From CAYLLT01 sp964548565 (GTDB taxonomy: Bacteria; Planctomycetota; Phycisphaerae; UBA1845; PWPN01): DNA of 7,003 nucleotides. Within the stretch, counting starts at the first letter, position 1; every line of letters begins with the position of its first letter. A program made the translations under genes and the position numbers. Shown in pieces: positions 4,962 through 7,003 of this stretch. The DNA is taken from assembly GCA_964548565.1 (NCBI GenBank), contig CAZJTF010000363.1, positions 1 to 7,003 of the forward strand. The letters are read 5' to 3'. The notes under the pieces are model-generated. The model saw only the letters and a list, made by a program, of their open reading frames with translations. It ran no database searches and was not told the DNA's origin.

Positions 4962-5411
4962 ATGCGTGCAGCCGTTCAGAGAGTGAGTCGCGCGGCAGTG
5001 TCAGTCGACGGTCGGGTGGCGGGCGCGATCGAGCGCGGCCTGCTCGTCTACGCGGGTGTCGCCGCTGACGACAGCGAAGAGGACGCGCGGTATATCGCGG
5101 AGAAGGTGGCCGGGCTGCGGATCTTCCGCGACGCCCAGGAGAAGATGAACCTGAACGTTGCCGAGGTGGGCGGCGGCCTGCTCGTGATCAGCGCGTTTTC
5201 GCTCCAGGCGGACGCCCGGAAGGGGCGCCGACCTTCGTTCGACGGGGCCGCCGGCCCCGAGCCGGCCGAGGCCCTTTACGAGCGTCTGTGCGAACTGCTG
5301 GCGGGAATGGGGCTGCCTGTCGCGCGGGGCGTTTTCCGGGCCCACATGCTGGTCGACTCGGTGAATGACGGTCCGATCTGCATCCTGCTCGACTCCCGGC
5401 GACTGTTCTGA
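4962..5411 (+). CDS. dtd: D-aminoacyl-tRNA deacylase
   Basis: 149 aa, the normal length. Cytosolic enzyme that hydrolyses D-amino acids from mischarged tRNA, a chirality proofreading step. The family pattern is clear throughout: MRAAVQRVSRAAV at the N-terminus, ERGLLVYAGV, LRIFRDAQEKMNLNV (52-66), KGRRPSFDGAA (87-97) and the Gly-cisPro region NDGP at 135-138. Several signature residues differ. The SQFTL motif reads SAFSL (77-81), so Gln78 is Ala and Thr80 is Ser. The NxGPxT motif ends in Cys140 instead of Thr, and the last strand reads ILLD. Length, the Gly-Pro element and the rest of the fold are intact, so I expect an active Dtd with an adapted pocket, not a pseudogene. There is no Shine-Dalgarno; a -10 box sits immediately upstream, suggesting a leaderless mRNA. 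Confidence 0.93.
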   Translation: MRAAVQRVSRAAVSVDGRVAGAIERGLLVYAGVAADDSEEDARYIAEKVAGLRIFRDAQEKMNLNVAEVGGGLLVISAFSLQADARKGRRPSFDGAAGPEPAEALYERLCELLAGMGLPVARGVFRAHMLVDSVNDGPICILLDSRRLF

Positions 5412-5491
5412 CGGCTCGCGTCCGAGAAATACCTCTCGATCTCCCGATTTCCTGCGGCAGCCCCCTGCCTGCACTCCTCAACTTGCCCCGT

Positions 5492-5521
5492 TTGACCGGC
5501 GATCACCATATATCGTACCTC
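5492..5521 (+). promoter_or_regulatory. possible promoter for the 144-aa protein gene
   Basis: TTGACC (5492-5497) with TACCTC (5516-5521) at 18 nt. The -35 is good and the -10 is weak. An AT-rich patch (CATATATCG) lies between them and stands out from the surrounding GC-rich sequence. The 183-bp gap after dtd and the change in spacing suggest that the downstream gene is transcribed separately. Confidence 0.3.
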
Positions 5522-5594
5522 TCTGTGGACGCGGCACCGGGTGCGGCGATCAGATCCCGCCGGCCCGGGCGGCAATCCCAGGAGGGAAGCGAAG

Positions 5595-6029
5595 ATGGAC
5601 AAGTGGCAGCAGGAATTTGCCGCGCGTGTGGGAACCCTGCGCGAGCAGTGGGGCCGACGCTTCGAGGCGTTCGCCGGGCAGACGCTGCAGCCGGTGTATG
5701 GCGATTTCGAGGCCTTCGCCGCGCGCTGTGAGCTCCGGACCGGCAATCCCCGCACCCAGACGGGTCTCCGCACGTTCAAATTCAGCCTGACCGAGGACGC
5801 GTACGTTCTTGTGCACTTCCGGCCCAAGGGCATCGACCGCATCGAGTTTGACTACGAGTGCGCGGTGCCGGGAATCGGGAGGATTGAGGGCGTTCGGACG
5901 TCCGCGACGGCCGACCAGTCGACACGGGACTGGGTGCAGTCGTGTTTCCGGATGGCCCTGGACGACCTGCTCACCCGCTACACCGAGGGTGCGGCCGCCC
6001 GGGCGACTCCCGAACTGGTTCCCGCATGA
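5595..6029 (+). CDS. conserved-looking protein of unknown function, 144 aa
   Basis: The start is set by a strong Shine-Dalgarno AGGAGGGAA (5580-5588), nine bases before the ATG if measured from AGGAGG. An in-frame ATG 18 codons upstream has no such site. The N-terminal 35 residues are helical and amphipathic (KWQQEFAARVGTLREQW), followed by a beta-rich centre (TFKFSLTEDAYVLVHFRP, then RIEFDYECAVPG) and a helical C-terminal part (DWVQSCFRMALDDLLTRY). There is no signal peptide, membrane segment or metal-binding motif; three scattered cysteines are present. Composition matches the neighbouring genes, so it is native. The helix, meander, helix layout suggests a small soluble domain, but I do not recognise the family and assign no function. 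No convincing terminator follows. Confidence 0.72.
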   Translation: MDKWQQEFAARVGTLREQWGRRFEAFAGQTLQPVYGDFEAFAARCELRTGNPRTQTGLRTFKFSLTEDAYVLVHFRPKGIDRIEFDYECAVPGIGRIEGVRTSATADQSTRDWVQSCFRMALDDLLTRYTEGAAARATPELVPA

Positions 6030-6312
6030 CCCGCTTCCGCTGATGTGACGCCATGCGATCTTCGCCTGTCCCGGGCAAACGCGGTCCGGGGGGCGGAGCG
6101 TCTCCTCCGGCGTGGCCGGGGTGCCGAGCTCGCCCGGCACCTCGGTTCGCTGCGCGCAAACACATCCCCTTCAGCGCCTTACGCCGATTTGCCCGCAGGG
6201 CGGCCCCCGGCGCCGTCGCGAGGGTGCTGCGGCCCCTCGCCCTGTCTCCGGCGAACGGGGAGAAGAGACTGACGGCCTCACGCCTCGCCCGCTGCAGACT
6301 GCGCGGGTGGTC
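6030..6312. other. gene-free spacer with a 7-bp hairpin
   Basis: No frame here has a ribosome-binding site or a protein-like composition. GGTGCCG (6120-6126) pairs with CGGCACC (6135-6141) across an 8-nt loop, without a T-tract on either strand. A second weak inverted repeat, TCTCC/GGAGA (6245-6249/6259-6263), lies in sequence that resembles the dispersed CTCGCCCTG-CTCC type of intergenic repeat common in GC-rich bacteria. Whether copies exist elsewhere cannot be seen from this window. Confidence 0.4.
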
Positions 6313-6340
6313 TTGACCGAAAAGGCAAAACCGCTAACAT
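6313..6340 (+). promoter_or_regulatory. promoter of the rplM-rpsI operon
   Basis: TTGACC (6313-6318), a 16-nt spacer, then TAACAT (6335-6340). The -35 matches five of six positions and the -10 four of six. The spacer is A-rich in an otherwise GC-rich region. Transcription should start near 6347, giving a leader of about 70 nt before the preferred rplM start. Confidence 0.6.
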
Positions 6341-6368
6341 AAGGGGCTCGTTTTTGGGGAAGCCTGTT

Positions 6369-6390
6369 GGGCAGCGATGCCCGCCTTTTT
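6369..6390 (+). terminator. attenuator-like hairpin in the rplM leader
   Basis: GGGCA (6369-6373) pairs with TGCCC (6378-6382) around the GNRA tetraloop GCGA, and TTTTT follows at 6386-6390 after three bases. It lies between the promoter and the preferred rplM start. GGCT (6345-6348) and AGCC (6361-6364) can form a hairpin before it, and GCC (6362-6364) could pair with GGC (6370-6372) as a competing fold. Ribosomal-protein operons are often autoregulated through leaders, so attenuation is plausible. The stem is short. Confidence 0.4.
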
Positions 6391-6418
6391 CGTCGGTGGC
6401 ACCATGCGTAGTGCGGCA

Positions 6419-6856
6419 ATGAAAACGTTCCTCGCCAAGCCGGGCGAGGTGGGCGGCGACTGGCACCTGGTCGATGCCGGTGGCAAGCCGCTGGGTCGAC
6501 TCGCGGCCCAGCTCGCGACCATCCTGATGGGCAAGCACCGCCCGACCTACACGCCGCACGTTTTGAGCGGTGACTTCGTCGTCGTGGTGAACGCCGAGAA
6601 GGTCAAGCTGACCGGGCGCAAGGACGAGCAGAAGGAGTACGACCGCTACTCGTACTATCCAGGCGGGCGCAAGGTCGTGCCGATCGCCGAAGTCCGCGAG
6701 AGGTTCCCCGAGCGGATCATCCAGTCGGCGGTGCGCCGGATGCTGCCGAAGAACAAGCTCGGCGACCATATGATGTCGCGGCTGAAGGTCTACAAGGGAA
6801 CCAAGCACCCGCACCTGGCCCAGCAGCCCAAGCCGCTCGAGCCGACGCTGAAGTAA
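6419..6856 (+). CDS. rplM: 50S ribosomal protein L13
   Basis: 145 aa from the ATG at 6419. Structural protein of the large ribosomal subunit that binds 23S rRNA early in assembly. The sequence matches L13 along its length: MKTFLAKP at the start, DWHLVDAGGKPLGRLA (27-42 region), HVLSGDFVVVVNAEKVKLTG, YYPGGRK and AVRRMLPKNKLG. In-frame upstream ATGs at 6377 and 6404 would add 14 or 5 residues. I prefer 6419 because bacterial L13 normally begins MKTF and because 6377 lies inside the leader hairpin. A GGTGG at 6395-6399 could serve the 6404 start, so MRSAAMKTF remains possible. No Shine-Dalgarno precedes 6419. It is followed after 39 bp by rpsI, the conserved L13-S9 order. Confidence 0.96.
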   Translation: MKTFLAKPGEVGGDWHLVDAGGKPLGRLAAQLATILMGKHRPTYTPHVLSGDFVVVVNAEKVKLTGRKDEQKEYDRYSYYPGGRKVVPIAEVRERFPERIIQSAVRRMLPKNKLGDHMMSRLKVYKGTKHPHLAQQPKPLEPTLK

Positions 6857-6895
6857 TCGAGAAGACCACGGGACACTAATCAGGAACGTTTGACA

Positions 6896-7003
6896 ATGGC
6901 AGAGGAAACGACCCCGCAGCAGGCCCCGTCGGCGACGATCCCCGCTCCCGACGCCAAGCAGCATTATTTCTGGGGCACCGGGCGCCGCAAGTCGTCCGTG
7001 GCC
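6896..7003 (+). CDS. rpsI: 30S ribosomal protein S9, N-terminal part; runs off the window end
   Basis: Thirty-six codons are visible. The core family start YFWGTGRRKSSVA at the end of the window identifies S9, a small-subunit protein whose C-terminal tail reaches the P site. About 23 residues precede it (MAEETTPQQAPSATIPAP then DAKQH), a low-complexity, Pro/Ala/Thr-rich extension absent from E. coli S9. The start is an ATG with AGGAA (6882-6886) about 9 nt upstream. It is cotranscribed with rplM, 39 bp after that gene's stop. Confidence 0.92.
   Translation, partial: MAEETTPQQAPSATIPAPDAKQHYFWGTGRRKSSVA

Noticed and set aside
6053..6316. Small frames before the rplM promoter
   Set aside because: No ribosome-binding site, Arg/Pro/Ala-rich composition, and three overlapping frames of similar length, as expected of GC-rich non-coding DNA.

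Overview
The window is a GC-rich bacterial chromosome segment that most resembles Planctomycetota, possibly Phycisphaerae-like. The reasons are the slipin N-terminus, the plant-type Fpg without a zinc finger, the sugar-isomerase-like TIM barrel, and an rplM-rpsI pair whose S9 has an N-terminal extension. The lineage is an inference from protein style, not a database match. No phage, transposase or CRISPR gene is visible, and all protein genes look chromosomal.

Layout. Positions 1-158 (minus) hold the start of a slipin/stomatin-like membrane-scaffold gene. Positions 159-1188 form about 1 kb with no credible protein gene but a great deal of RNA-like structure: an 18-bp interrupted hairpin in front of slipin, a roughly 250-nt self-folding domain closed by a 15-bp helix (262-514), two abutting hairpins (521-553), a degenerate tRNA-like element on the minus strand (561-632), and a probable independent ncRNA of about 255 nt on the minus strand with a good promoter and a textbook terminator (about 1086 down to 829).

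Positions 1189-1986 (minus) encode formamidopyrimidine-DNA glycosylase (mutM/fpg). Divergent from it, 2185-3090 (+) encodes an AP-endonuclease/xylose-isomerase-like TIM barrel with altered metal ligands, followed 25 bp later by a polytopic membrane protein of unknown function (3116-4933). Then come dtd (4962-5411), which may have its own promoter and a leaderless mRNA, and a 144-aa protein of unknown function (5595-6029) with a strong ribosome-binding site. After a gene-free gap come the promoter, leader and genes of the ribosomal operon rplM-rpsI (6313 to the window end).

Functionally, mutM (DNA oxidation repair), dtd (proofreading of D-aminoacyl-tRNA) and rplM-rpsI (ribosome) are housekeeping genes. 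The novelty is concentrated in the RNA-rich island between slipin and mutM, plus several departures from family consensus in Fpg, Dtd and the TIM-barrel protein.
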